Source: Anas platyrhynchos (taxonomy: Eukaryota > Chordata > Aves > Anseriformes > Anatidae). From it: a stretch of 64,000 nt of DNA. Shown here piece by piece: positions 37,532-48,139 of this stretch (within the stretch, counting starts at the first letter, position 1; the number at the start of each line of letters is the position of its first letter). The notes below the pieces were generated by a model, which did no database searches, was not told where the DNA came from, and saw only the letters and a program-made list of their open reading frames with translations. The translations under genes were made by a program, and so were the position numbers. Location of the stretch: NCBI RefSeq assembly GCF_047663525.1, contig NC_092616.1, positions 6,198,501 to 6,262,500 on the forward strand, written 5' to 3'.

Positions 37532-40500
37532 GTCCACCACCACCACCGCCACCACCGCGATGTCCCCTCCCCCGCCACCACCACCACCACCGCCCCCCTG
37601 TCCCCCCCTCCCTCCCCCTCCGGGCCTTCCTCCCCCTCCTCCTCCTCTTCCCCCCGTGCCACCCCCGCTGCCACCGCGCCGTGGGGCGAGCCTGCGACGT
37701 CCCCCCGGTCCCCGGCATCGACATTTTGGGTTCGGGCTTGGACGTCACCACCTTGACCCCAACGGAGGGACAAGCCCTGGATATTTTGGGACCCCCCGGG
37801 ACCCCCAAGGGACCCTGCGTTATCTGCCGGGACCCCTTGCAAGGCGGAAGCCCCCTCCGGCTCCCCCCGGGGGTCGCCAAGTGGCGGGTGGGCAACAAGC
37901 TCAAGTGGAGGACCACGGTGGCCGAGGGGACGTCGGCGCTGGGGACGATGGTGGCCAAAACCGAGGAGGTGGCCCGGAAGTGGGAGGTGGGTTTGGGGGT
38001 GGCACCGAAGCCGGGGGTCGGGGGGACGGTGACGGTGGCCGGGTCCCACTCGCGGGTGGCCGAATTTGGGATGCAGCGGCAGAGGGAGGATCGCTACAGC
38101 TTCGCCAGCACCGAGATCCAGTGCGTGCGCTACTGGTGGGTACTGGGGAGTGGTGGGGGCCTTCCTCCTCTGCCCTCCTTCATCATCATCGGCTTCGTCA
38201 TCTCCTCCATCTTCTTCATCTTCTTCATCTTCATCTTCATCTTCTTCATCTCTTCCATCTCCTTCATCTTCTTCATCTTCTTCATCTTCTTCATCTTCAA
38301 TTCTTCCATCTCCTCCATCTTCTTCATCTTCTTCAACTTTTCCATGTCCTTCATCTCCTTCATCTCCATCTCTTCTATCTCCATCTCCTCCATCTTCCTC
38401 ATCTTCATCTTCTTCATCTCCTCCATCTTCTTCATCTTCACCTTCATCTCCTTCATCTTCTTCATCTTCACCTTCATCTCCTCCATCTTCTTCATCTTCA
38501 TCTTCTTCAGTTCTTCCATCTCCTTCATCTCCTCCTTCTTCTTCATCTTCTTCATCTTCATCTTCTTCAACTCCTCCATCTTCTTCATCTCCATCTTTTT
38601 CATCTTCTTCATCTTCTCCATCTCTTCCATCTCCTCCATCTTCTTCATCTTCATCTTCTTCATCTCCTCCATCTCCTCCATCTTCATCTCTTCCATCATC
38701 TCCATCATCTTCATCTCCATCCCTCTTCTGTCTCCTCCATCATCTTCATCCCTTCTCCACCATCTCCTCTTCCACAGCCTCCCAGAGACCCCCGTCAAAT
38801 CCCATTGCCCCCTCCAGTACCCCCATAGTGCCCTGCAGACCACCATAGCACCCCACAGACCCCCCAACACCCCGTAGACCCCCCAAATCACCCCATAACC
38901 CCCCCAATCACCCCATAAAACCCCCAAATCACCCCATAGACCCCCTCCAATCACCCCATAGACCCCCCAACGACCCCATAGACCCTTCCAACACCCCATA
39001 ACCCCCCAATCACCCCGTAGACCACCCCAACACCCCGTAGACCCCCCAATCACGCCATAGACCCCCTCCAATCACCCCATAGACCCCATAACGACCCCAC
39101 AGATCCCCCTCCCATCACCCCATAGACCACCCCAACACCCCATAGATCCATTCAACAGCCCCCCAATCACCCCATACCCCCCCCAATCACCCCATACCCC
39201 ACCCCAATCACCCCATAGACCCCCCAATCACCCCATAGACCACATAACGACCCCACAGACCCCCCTCCCATCACCTCATAGACCACCCCAACACCCCATA
39301 GACCCCCAAACCACCCCACAGACCCCCCCCAGTCACCCCATAGACCGCCAAACCACTCCACAGACCCCCCCCCAGTCACCCCATAGACCCCCAAACCACT
39401 CCACAGACCCCCCCAGTCACCCCATAGACCCCCAAACCACCCCATTGACCTCTCTCCTTCTATCCCCCCCCCCGACAGGATCTCGGCCACCACCCCTCCC
39501 CATCCGTCCCCCCACTTCCTGCGGGCCGTGAAGGCCTTGCCCCCCCACTTCACCCCGGACACCGCCGCCGACTACGGCGAGCTCCTGGCCGCCTACGGCA
39601 CCCACTACATCCAGTCGGCCCAACTGGGGGGCCGCCTGCGCGCCGTCACCGCCATCCGCACCTGCCAGGCCACCATGGCGGGGATGAGCTCCCAGGAAGT
39701 GGCCGACTGCTTGAGGGTGGAAATGTCCGCCAACGTCGGCCCCGTCCAGCTCCAAGCCATGACCGAAGCCTGCAGGAAAGCCCGGGCGAGCAACCGAGGC
39801 AACGCCAGCTTCAACGAAGTCTTCAACGAGCGGCTGGTGGACGTGGAAGGCGGCGAGGATCATGGCGACGTCGTCTATGGTAGGCCCGAGGCCTACTCAA
39901 AATGGCTGCAGGGCCTACCCCGCTTCCCCGGCCTGGTGGCCGCCAACGTCCGCTCCCTCCACACCCTGGTGCCCAAATCCGACAAGAGGCACGGGGCGTT
40001 ACGGGCGGCCATCAGGCACTACATCTCCTGGCGGGCCTTGCGGGCTAATTGTAGCCAGGCCTGCGCCGGCGGTGGCCATCTTGTAGGCCCTTGCCAATGC
40101 AGTTGCCCGGCCAACGCCGCCGTCACCGCCGGTTGCTGCTCGCGGCACCGGGGCATGGCGCGGGTGACGGTGTTGGTGCAAGAGGGGCAAGGGTGGCGGG
40201 GGGACCTCTTTTCGGCCACCGACGCCTACGTCCGGGTGTTTTTGGGAGGCCGGCGGGCGCAGACGGCGCCGGTGTGGAACAACAACCACCCGAGATGGGG
40301 GGCGCGCTTGGAGTTGGGGGTCCTCGACCTCGTCCCCGGCGCCCAGTTCAAGGTGGAGGTGTGGGACCGGGACAACGGGTGGGACGACGACCATTTGGGG
40401 ACCTGCACCCAACCCGTGGAGGCCGGGGGGACCCGCGAGGTCGTTTGCTTCGCCGGGAAGGGGCGCCTCAGATTTAGCTACCTAGCGGCGTGCGGGCCGG

Positions 40501-41285
40501 GTTTGGGGGGGCCCCTCTGCTTGGACTACGTCCCGCAGCCCCCCCGAAATAACGGGGGGCTCTACCGCTTCTCCCACTGGCCGCCGAGGCCCAGCGATGG
40601 CCCCGTGACTTGGCCCACCCAAGAGGAGCAAGAGGAGGAGGAGGAGGAGGAGGAGGAAGGCGGGAGCCTCTACGGGGATTTTGGGGAGTCCCCGGGGGGG
40701 GACGAGGACGATTCGTGGGAGGACCTCGGTGGTGTGGGGGACGCCGGTGGTTCCAGGGAGGCTTCCGTGGAGGTCGAGTCCTCGCCTGGCCTCCAAAATC
40801 CCCATTTTGGCCTCAAAAAGGCTTCTCCAGGCCTCCAAAATCCCAATTTTGGCCTCCAGGAGGATCTCCTGGACCTCCAGGATCCATCATCGGGCCTTGA
40901 GGAGGCTTCCCCAGACCAAGATCCCTCTTTTGGCCTCCAAAAAGTTTCTCCAGACCTCCAAAATCCTAAGTTTGGCCTCCAGGAGGATCTCCTGGGCCTC
41001 CAAAATCCCAATTTTGGCCTCAAGGCTTCTCCAGGCCTCCAAAATCCTGATTTTGGCCTCCAGGAGGATCTCGAGGACCTCCAGGATCCATCATCGGGCC
41101 TCGGCGAGGATCTCCTGGGCCTCCAAAATCCCAAATTTGGCCTCAAAAAGGCTTCTCCAGGCCTCCAAAATCCCAAATTTGGCCTCCGGGAGGACCTCCA
41201 GGAGCCATCTTCTGGCTCTGGAGAGGGTCCTCCAGCCCCCCAACTCGGTCCTCCAGCCCCCCAACTTGGTCCTCCAGCCCCCTAA
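37532..41285 (+). CDS. Perforin-like pore-forming protein with tailed C terminus
   Basis: Perforins are secreted granule proteins of cytotoxic lymphocytes that bind membranes through a Ca-dependent C2 domain and oligomerise into pores through the MACPF domain. Two coding exons are seen, 37532-38135 and 39479-41285, matching the two-exon coding plan of PRF1; the split codon gives RYW. Exon 1 holds a hydrophobic leader, a cysteine-bearing N terminus and KWEVGLGVAPKP. Exon 2 carries the MACPF signature YGTHY (39594-39608), an EGF-like cysteine cluster near 40,054-40,160, and a C2 domain with Asp/Asn loops in TDAYV, WNNNHP and VWDRDNGWDDDHLGTC. The protein then continues about 249 codons past LDYVP, where mammalian perforin nearly ends, with a Glu run and repeats of SPGLQNPxFGL. 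No in-frame ATG precedes the leader; the nearby ATG (37560) is in another frame. Orthology to PRF1 versus a paralogue is open. Confidence 0.88.
38165..38775. repeat. TTCATC microsatellite in perforin-like intron
   Basis: Imperfect TTCATCTTCTTCATCTCC trinucleotide/hexanucleotide repeat beginning 30 bases after the exon 1 donor. Both strands are open but low complexity. Confidence 0.95.
38780..39465. repeat. CACCCCATAGACCCCCCAA array
   Basis: Units of about 19 to 40 bases, AATCACCCCATAGACCCCCC, fill the rest of the perforin-like intron up to the acceptor CCCGACAG. Confidence 0.92.
40536..41282 (+). other. Repetitive acidic C-terminal tail of perforin-like protein
   Basis: About 249 codons. 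A run of Glu near 40,622-40,660 is followed by an Asp/Glu segment, then eight or more units of 14 to 16 residues such as GLQNPNFGLQED and LQDPSSGLEEASP, and ends in three copies of QLGPPAP. The frame is open across 700 bases although the DNA repeat (CCTCCAAAATCCC) is not a simple multiple of three throughout, which favours selection for coding. Confidence 0.7.
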
Positions 41286-41389
41286 GCTCGCCCCCCCCCC
41301 CCCCCCCCAAGCTTCCCTGGCCTCCAGCCCCCAACCCGGGGCCGGATTAGACGCTTTGTGCTGCAGCCCCACCTCGGCCTGGTCTTTTT

Positions 41390-42060
41390 TGGGGGGACTG
41401 GGAGGGACTGGGAGGCACTGGGAGGGCACTGGGAGGGACTGGGAGGGACTGAGGTAGACTGGAGGGGGATTGGGAGGGACTGGGAGGCACTGGGAGGGAC
41501 TGGGGTAGACTGGGAGGGGGATTGTGAGGGACTGGGAGGGGTCTGGGAGGGGACTGGGAGGGACTGGGAGGTACTGGGAGGTACTGGGGGACACTGGGAG
41601 GGGACTTGGAGGTCACTGAGGGGCACTGGGAGGGGCTGGAAAGTAACTGGAAGGGACTGGAGAGCACTGGTAGGTACTGGGAGGGGACTGGGATGCACTG
41701 GGAGGGACTGGGAAAGGACTGGGAGGTAACTGGGAGGAACTGGGGGGCACCGGGAGGCACTGAGAGAGACTGGGAGGGGACTGGGAGGGGACTGGGAGGT
41801 GCTGGGAGCACTGGGAGGTCACTGAGGGGCACTGGGAGGAGACTGGGAGGCACTGGGAGGTACTGGGGGGCACTGGGAGATACTGGGAGGCACTGGGAAG
41901 GACTGGAAGATACTGGGAGGGGACTGAGAGGTAACTGGGAGGTACTGGGGAGGTACTGGGAAGGACTGGAAGATACTGGGAGGGGACTGAGAGGTAACTG
42001 GGAGGGAACTGGGAGGTACTGGGAGGGAACTGGGAGGTACTGGGAGGTACTGGGAGCCTT
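41390..42060. repeat. GGGACTGGGAGGCACT array downstream of perforin-like gene
   Basis: 10 to 12 base units of ACTGGGAGG with AGGTACTGGG variants. Same family as in STX4 intron 8 and the STX4 3'UTR. It may be perforin-like 3'UTR; no AATAAA was found before 43 kb. Confidence 0.9.
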
Positions 42061-42069
42061 CTTCACCCC

Positions 42070-42475
42070 CCACAGACCCCACAACCCCCCCCCAGGAGCC
42101 CCATAGCCCCCCACAACCCCCCCGGATCCCATTTAAAGACCCCACAGTCCCCCCCCGGCACCCCAAAACCTCCCAAAAACCACCCCAAAACCCCCCAAAA
42201 TCACCCCAAAATCTTTATAGGGCCGGGGGGGGGGGCCCCAATTTCGGGGGGGGGTCCTGCCCCCATATGCGGAGACTGGCCGGGGCGCCCCATAGCGCCC
42301 CATAGCGCCCCATAGCGCCCCATAGAGCCAGGTACGCGCCCCCCCACCCCCCCCACCCCATAACCCTCCGGCCCCAAGCTGCCCCATAGAAGGTGCCCCC
42401 CCCCCAAAAAAAACCCAGCCCCATAGGCCGCAGCATCACCCCTAAAGGTCAACATGGCCCATAAGCCCCCCCCCC
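42070..42475. other. C-rich spacer upstream of C16orf54-like gene
   Basis: C-rich low-complexity sequence with a short GCGCCCCATA tandem near 42,285-42,325. Read on plus, the last part (42,400-42,460) may be promoter, but no defined element is seen. Confidence 0.4.
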
Positions 42476-42479
42476 GGCC

Positions 42480-43020
42480 CCATAACCCCCCCCAGCCCCA
42501 TAGATCCCTCCCGGCCCCTATAGAGCCCTATAGGAGCCCCATAGCCCCCCCGGCCCCATAACCCCCCCCCAGCCCCATAGAGCCCTATAGGAACCCCATA
42601 GCCCCCTCCTCACCCCATAGACCCCCCTCCCAGCCCCATAGAGCTCCCCCAGCCCCATAGAGCCCCCCCAACCCCATAGAGCCCCCCCCCACCCTATAGA
42701 AACCCCATATACACCCCCCCCAGCCCCATAGAAACCCACCATAACCCCCCCAGCCCCATAGACCCCCCCCAGCCCCATAGACCCCCCCAAACCCCATAGA
42801 CCCCCCCCAGCCCCAAAAACCCCATATACCCTCCCCCAGCCCCATAGACCCCACAAACCCCATAGACCCCCCCCAGCCCCATAGAAACCCCATAACCCCC
42901 CCCAGCCCCATAGACCCCCCCCAGCCCCATAGAAACCCCATAACCCCCCCTCCAGCCCCATAGACCCCCCCCCCAAACCCCGTAGACCCCCCCCCAAACC
43001 CCACAACCCCCCCCCCCCAC
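42480..43020. repeat. CCCCATAGACCCCCCCCAG array
   Basis: Units of about 20 to 40 bases, CAGCCCCATAGACCCCCC, immediately before the C16orf54-like start. Confidence 0.9.
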
Positions 43021-43028
43021 CCCAAAAA

Positions 43029-43442
43029 ATGCCCCCCCCTTGGGCCCTGACCCTGACCCTATTTTGGGTCCCGGGGGTTATGGGGCGCCCCACAACCCTG
43101 CCCCCCCCCCCGCCCCCCCCCCCCATCCCCGAGTGCCCCCCCCAAATTTGCGGGCGCTGCCTGGGGGCCATGGTGGGGCTGGGGGCGCTGGGGGGGGCCC
43201 TGATGCTGGTGGGGGGGCTCCTGTGCCAGCAGCTCCTCCTCCGGGGAGGGGGGACACCCCAAAGCACCCCCCCACCCCAAGAACTTTGGGGACCCCCTCC
43301 CCCACTCTGGGGGGACGACGACCCCGCCCCCCCCCACCGCCGCCGCCGCCGCCCCCCAAAATTTGGACCCCCCCGGCCCCCCCCAGCCCCCGTTACTTCA
43401 GGGAGATTCGGGGATTTTTTTCAGCGGGGGGGGAAGGGGTAA
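43029..43442 (+). CDS. Small membrane protein resembling C16orf54
   Basis: Single-exon frame of 137 codons. Visible plan: a hydrophobic N terminus (residues about 5-19), a proline run, the dicysteine ICGRC, a membrane segment of about 25 apolar residues (about 55-80, ending LLCQQLLL), then a proline-rich tail with QELWGPP, a basic RRRRR cluster and the end GDFFQRGGKG. Human C16orf54, a leukocyte membrane protein of unknown function, has CGPC before its membrane segment, ELWIEP in the tail and an AFWKREGR end (recalled). These three collinear matches and the CD43-like neighbour support orthology; overall identity is low. The frame is short and GC-extreme, so chance ORF is the alternative. The protein is shorter than the human one (about 224 aa). 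Confidence 0.5.
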   Translation: MPPPWALTLTLFWVPGVMGRPTTLPPPPPPPPIPECPPQICGRCLGAMVGLGALGGALMLVGGLLCQQLLLRGGGTPQSTPPPQELWGPPPPLWGDDDPAPPHRRRRRPPKFGPPRPPPAPVTSGRFGDFFQRGGKG

Positions 43443-43449
43443 AAAAAAT

Positions 43450-43455
43450 ATTAAA
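43450..43455 (+). terminator. ATTAAA polyadenylation variant after the small ORF
   Basis: ATTAAA begins eight bases after the stop codon at 43,440-43,442 in an A-rich patch. If used it gives an unusually short 3'UTR. Confidence 0.3.
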
Positions 43456-43559
43456 AAAATTAAAAAAAAGGGGGGAGGACCCCAAAAATAGGTTGGGGGG
43501 GGGGGCCAAAAATTTTTTTTGGGGGGGTGAGGGTTTGGGGGGGTCATTTTGGGGGTGTG

Positions 43560-44400
43560 GGGGTGAAAGGGGCGATGAGAGGTTGGGGGGGCTGAAAAGC
43601 GCCCTGGTCAGGGGGGTTGGGGGGCCTTGAAACTGTCATTTTGGGGTTTTGGGGGGTCTTGAAACTGTCATTTGGGGGTTTTGGGGGGGTCTTGAAACCG
43701 CCAATCAGGAGCATGAGGGTGTCCCCAAAATATCTGTTAGGACTGGGCCCCAAAAATGGTATTTAGGAATTTTGGGGTGCCTTGAAACCGTCATTTGGGG
43801 ATTTTGGGGGGTCTTGAAACCGCCAATCAGGAGCAAGGGGGGGTGCCCCAAAAATTTAGTTAGGGTTGGGCCCCATAAATGGTATTAAGATTTTTTTGGG
43901 GTGCCTTGAAACCGCCAATTAGGAACTTTGGGGTGCCTTGAAACCGTCGTTTGGGGATTTCGGGGGGTCTTGAAACCGCCAATCGGGTGTTTTGGGGTGC
44001 CCAAAAAATGTTAGTTAGGACTGGGCCCCAAAACAGGTATTTCGGACTTTTGGGGTGCCCTGAAACTTCCAATTAGGAACTTTGGGGTGCCTTGAAACCA
44101 TCATTAGGGATTTTGGGGGGTCTTGAAACCGCCAATCAGAAGTAAGGGGGTGACCCAAAAACTTAGTTAGGGTTGGGCCCCAAAAATGCTATTAAGATTT
44201 TTTGGGGTTCCCTGAAACCGCCAATTAGGAACTTTGGGGTACCTTGAAACTGTCATTTGGGGATTTTGGGGGGTCTTGAAACCACCAATCGGGTGTTTTG
44301 GGGGATCTTGAAACCACCAATTGGGTGTTTTGGGGTGCCCCCAAAAATGTTAGTTAGGACTGGGCCCCAAAAATGGTATTTAGGAATTTTGGGGTGCCCT
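43560..44400. repeat. TTTTGGGGTGCCTTGAAACCG array
   Basis: Units of about 40 to 50 bases, CTTGAAACCGCCAATCAGG and GGATTTTGGGGGGTCTTGAAA, arranged in higher-order blocks of about 280 bases (marker AGTTAGGACTGGGCCCC). Confidence 0.92.
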
Positions 44401-45830
44401 GAAACCGCCAGTGTCTCCTGGACCTATGGGGTGCCTCAAAACCCCCAATTTCTCCATGGACCTATGGGGTACCCCGAAACCACCGGTGTCTCCTGGATCT
44501 ATGGGGAGCCCCGAAACCGCCAACTTCTTCCCGGATTTATGGGGAGCCTCGAAACCGTCAACTTTTCCCAGGAATTATGGGGCACCCCGAAACTGCCAGT
44601 GTCTCCTGGACCTATGGGGAGCCTCGAAACCCCCAATACATCCAAGGATCTATGGGGTACCCCAAAACCATGATAGACCTATGGGGCACCTCGAAACCGA
44701 CAGTGTCTCCTGGATCTATGGGAGCCCCGAAACCGTCAACTTTTCCCAGGACTTATGGGGCACCCCGAAACCACCGGTGTCTCCTGGATCTATGGGGGTG
44801 CCTTGAAACCCCCAATTTCTCCATGGACCTATGGGGCACCCCGAAACCACCGGTGTCTCCTGGATCTATGGGGGTGCCTTGAAACCACCAATTTCTCTGT
44901 GGGCCTATGGGGTACCCCAAAACTGCCAGTGTCTCCTGGATCTATGGGGTGCCTTGAAACCACCAATTTCTCCATGGACCTATGGGGTACCCCAAAACCA
45001 TGATAGACCTATGAGGTGCCTTGAAACCACCAATTTCTCTATGGACTTGTGGGGCACCCCGAAACCGACAGTGTCTCCTGGATCTATGGGGGTGCCTTGA
45101 AACCCCCAGTGTCTCCTGGATCTATGGGGTACCCTGAAACCCCCAATTTCTCCATGGACCTATGGGGAGCCTCAAAACCACCAACTTCTCTACGGACTTA
45201 TGGGGCACCCTGAAACCGCCGGTGTCTCCTGGACCTATGGGGTACCCTGAAACCACCAATTTCTCCATGGACCTATGGGGAGCCTTGAAACCACCAACTT
45301 TTCCCAGGACTTATGGGGCGCCCCGAAACCTCCAACTTCTCCCTGGACCTATGGGGAGCCTCGAAACTGTCAACTTCTCCCAGGACTTATGGGGCACCTC
45401 AAAACCCCCAGTGTCTCCTGGATCTATGGGGTGCCTTGAAACCACCAACTTCTTTGTGGACCTATGGGGTACCCCGAAACTTCCAGTGTCTCCTGGATCT
45501 ATGGGGTGCCTCGAAACCACCAATTTCTCTATGGACCTATGGGGTACCCCGAAACCACCAACATGTCCAAGGACCTATGGGGTGCCTTGAAACCACCGGT
45601 GTCTCCTGGATCTATGGGGAGCCCCGAAACTGCCAACTTTTCCCAGGAATTATGGGGCGCCCCGAAACCGCCAACTTCTCCCCGGACCTACGGGGCACCT
45701 CGAAACCGCCAACTTCTCCCTGGATCTATGGGGAGCCCCGAAACCGCCAACTCCTCCTCGGATTTTTGGGGCTCCTCGAAACCGCCGTTGCCTCCCTGCC
45801 TTATGGGGCACCCCGAAACCGCCGCCAGCC
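44400..45830. repeat. CTATGGGGTACCCCGAAACCACC array
   Basis: About 30 units of 47 to 50 bases: GGATCTATGGGGTGCC, TTGAAACCACCAATTTCTCC. The array changes at about 45,830 into unique sequence. Confidence 0.93.
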
Positions 45831-45884
45831 CCCCTCCAAGTCCCCGGGGGGGGGGGGGCCCCCAAGCTGTTGGGCCCCGCCCTG

Positions 45885-45960
45885 GGTGGCGCTTCCTGCC
45901 GGCGCTCCCCTGCCCTCACCGCGCTCGCCCTGTCCCCCACCAACGGCCGCGGCCCCGAAG
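45885..45960 (+). other. Candidate noncoding first exon of SPN-like gene
   Basis: Short unique segment after two minisatellites. It has GGCGCTTCCTGCCGG (an ETS-type core) and ends CCCCGAAG followed by the donor GTACCGGG. Human SPN also has a noncoding exon 1 before a single coding exon. Pairing with the acceptor near 46,736 is inference. Confidence 0.3.
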
Positions 45961-46089
45961 GTACCGGGTGGGGAGTGGGTTTTGGGTCTGGGGGTACAGA
46001 GCGGCCCCGGGGGGCACCCAAGCGCTCTGTGGGTCTGGAGGTGGGGGCGGGGGTGTTATGGGGGTCGGGTGCGTGGGGGGAAGTTGGGG

Positions 46090-46725
46090 TGATAAGGGGG
46101 GAGGGGGAGGATGCTGTGGGACGTGGGTGGGGTCCCAAGGGTGCTGCTGGGGGGCACCCAAGGGTGCTGGGGGGGGACCCGAGGGTGCAATGGGGGGGAG
46201 GGGGCCGCGGCTTCCAAGTGTGCCGCGGGGAATCCCAAGAGGGGGCGCCGCGGGCACCCAAGGGTGCTGGGGGGAACCGAAGGGTGCCCCGGGGGGGACC
46301 CAAGGGTGCTGTGGGGACTTGGGGGGGGGGGGACATAGGGTTTGATTGGGGTTGTGGGGTGACAAGGGGACGTTGTGGGCACCCAAGGGTGTCATAGGGG
46401 CTAAAGGGGGGGTCCAAGGCTGCCGTGGGGGCACCCAAGGGTGCTAGAGCGGGGACCCAGAGGGTGCTACGGGGTGGTAGTTTGGGGTGCTGAGGGTCGT
46501 GGGGGTCTCAAGGGTGCTTGGGGTGGTCCCAAAGGGTGCTGGGGAGGTCCCAGAATGATGGTGGGGGTCCTAAGGGTGCTAGGGGGGTCCCAAGGGTGCT
46601 GGGGGGTCCCAAGGGTGCTGGGGGGGGTCCTAAGGGTGCTAGGGGGGGGTCCCAAGGGTGCCAAGGGGGGGGTCCCAAGGGTGCTGGTGGGGGTCCCAAG
46701 GGTGCTGGGGATTCCTATGGTGCTG
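46090..46725. repeat. GGTCCCAAGGGTGCTGGGGG array
   Basis: Units of 18 to 24 bases, CACCCAAGGGTGCTGGGGG, changing after 46,500 to GGTCCCAAGGGTGCTGGG. It ends at the acceptor CCCCCCAG before the CD43-like exon. Confidence 0.92.
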
Positions 46726-46752
46726 TCCCCCCCCAGACAGGCACCCCAGGAC

Positions 46753-48095
46753 ATGGGCCACCCCCTGCTCTCGCTCCTGGCCACCGTCCTGCGCCCTCCT
46801 GGCCACCCTGGTCACTGCCCATACCCCCCCGTGGCCACCGCCGCCTTCACCCCCCCCCCTCCGGTGGCCACCGAGGGCCAGCACAGCAGCTGGCCACCAC
46901 TGGGACCCCACCGGAGACCACTTCCGAGACCCCCCAGTGGCCCAAAAGCCCCCTCTGGGACCCGGTGGCCACCAGCCCGGACCACCAGGACCCCCTGGTT
47001 GGCTACCAAGCCACCTCGGAGAGCGGTGGTGGCCACCACCAGGGGCTGGTGGCCACCGGTGGCCACCACGATGCTGTGACGGAGACCACCCTTTGGGTGG
47101 CCACCACCAGTGACCACCAGCCACCGACGAAGCCCACCACTGGTCACCAAGTTTTGGGGGGGTTCACTAGCCACCAGCCACACTTGGAGACCACCAGTGG
47201 CCACCAGAAGAAGGCGGTGGCCACCAATGAAGGCCAGGTGACCACCTGGGTCCCCATGGGCCACCGGCCAACGTTGGAGGCCACCACTGGCCACAGCGTG
47301 ATAGAGACGGACACCACTGAAGACCAAATGACCCCCTTGGTCCCCACTAGCCCACAGCCAATTTTAGTGGCCACCAGTGGCCACCAACCACCTTGGATGA
47401 CCACCGTTGGCCACCAACCAACGTTGAAGACCACCATTGGCCACCAATCACCTTTGAAGACCACCGTTGGCTACCAATCCCCTTCGAAGGCCACTGTTGG
47501 CTACCAATCACCTTCGAAGACCACCGTTGGCCACCAATGGCCTTGGAAGACCACCATTGGCCACCAATCCCCTTCGAAGACCACCGTTGGCTACCAACCT
47601 CCTTCGAAGACCACCGTTGGCCACCAATCCCCTCGCAAGCCCACCACTGGCCACCACCCAACCCCGTTGACCACCCTTGGCCACCACCCGACCCCGTTGG
47701 CCACCACCGAGCTCCTCTTGGCCAACCCGGGGGCAACACCAGCCCCCCAGAGCAGCTCGTGGCGCTGGCTACTGGTGGCCTTGGTGGTAGCCATGTTGGT
47801 GGCCATGCTCTTGGTGGCCTGGTGGCAAGTCCGCCGCCGGCGCCACTCGGGCTCCACCTCCTTCGGGCCCTGGGCCGGCCCGGCCTTGGTGGCCGAGGAC
47901 GATGGCGGCGGTGGTGGCCCGGCCGCGGTGACGCAGCCTTTGGTAGCCACGGTGGCCACCATGCAGCAGGAGCCCACCCTCAGCACCTTCCGGGCCGCCT
48001 TCGGCTCCGTGGCCATGGAGGAGCTGACGGCCACCAAAGGGGAAGAAGCGCCGGCCAATGGGGAGCCCGGGGCTCAGGCCACGCCCACCACTTAG
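46753..48095 (+). CDS. SPN: Leukosialin (CD43)-like sialomucin
   Basis: CD43 is a heavily O-glycosylated leukocyte surface mucin that tunes adhesion and T-cell activation; its tail binds ERM proteins. From about 46,885 to the stop the frame is continuous. A Thr/Pro/Ser-rich ectodomain contains about ten 10-residue units of TTVGHQSPSK type (47,395-47,700). A membrane segment WRWLLVALVVAMLVAMLLVA (47,761-47,820) is followed by the basic stop QVRRRRH. The tail has GPWAGPALVAEDD and PTLSTF, then SVAMEEL and TKGEE. Recalled human CD43 has WAGPAQVPEE, PTLTTFF, SLAMEEL and KGEEE in that order, so identity is strong in the tail. The likely signal peptide MGHPLLSLLATVL (ATG 46,753) is in a different frame from the mucin, so one or more indels lie between 46,790 and 46,885, or the start is elsewhere. 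The ectodomain is unrelated in sequence, as expected for mucins. Confidence 0.85.
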
Positions 48096-48139
48096 CCCCG
48101 CCCACCCAAAAAAGCTCCGCCCCCTTTAGCCCCGCCCAA

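Noticed and set aside
34678-38877. 1,399-codon plus-strand open frame
   Set aside because: It is an 18-base repeat that lacks stops, joined to the perforin-like exon and the following TTCATC microsatellite intron. Only 37,532-38,135 has conserved protein.
43029-43442. DAP10/DAP12-type signalling adaptor
   Set aside because: The membrane segment has no acidic residue and the tail has no YxxM or ITAM motif, so an adaptor identity is not supported.
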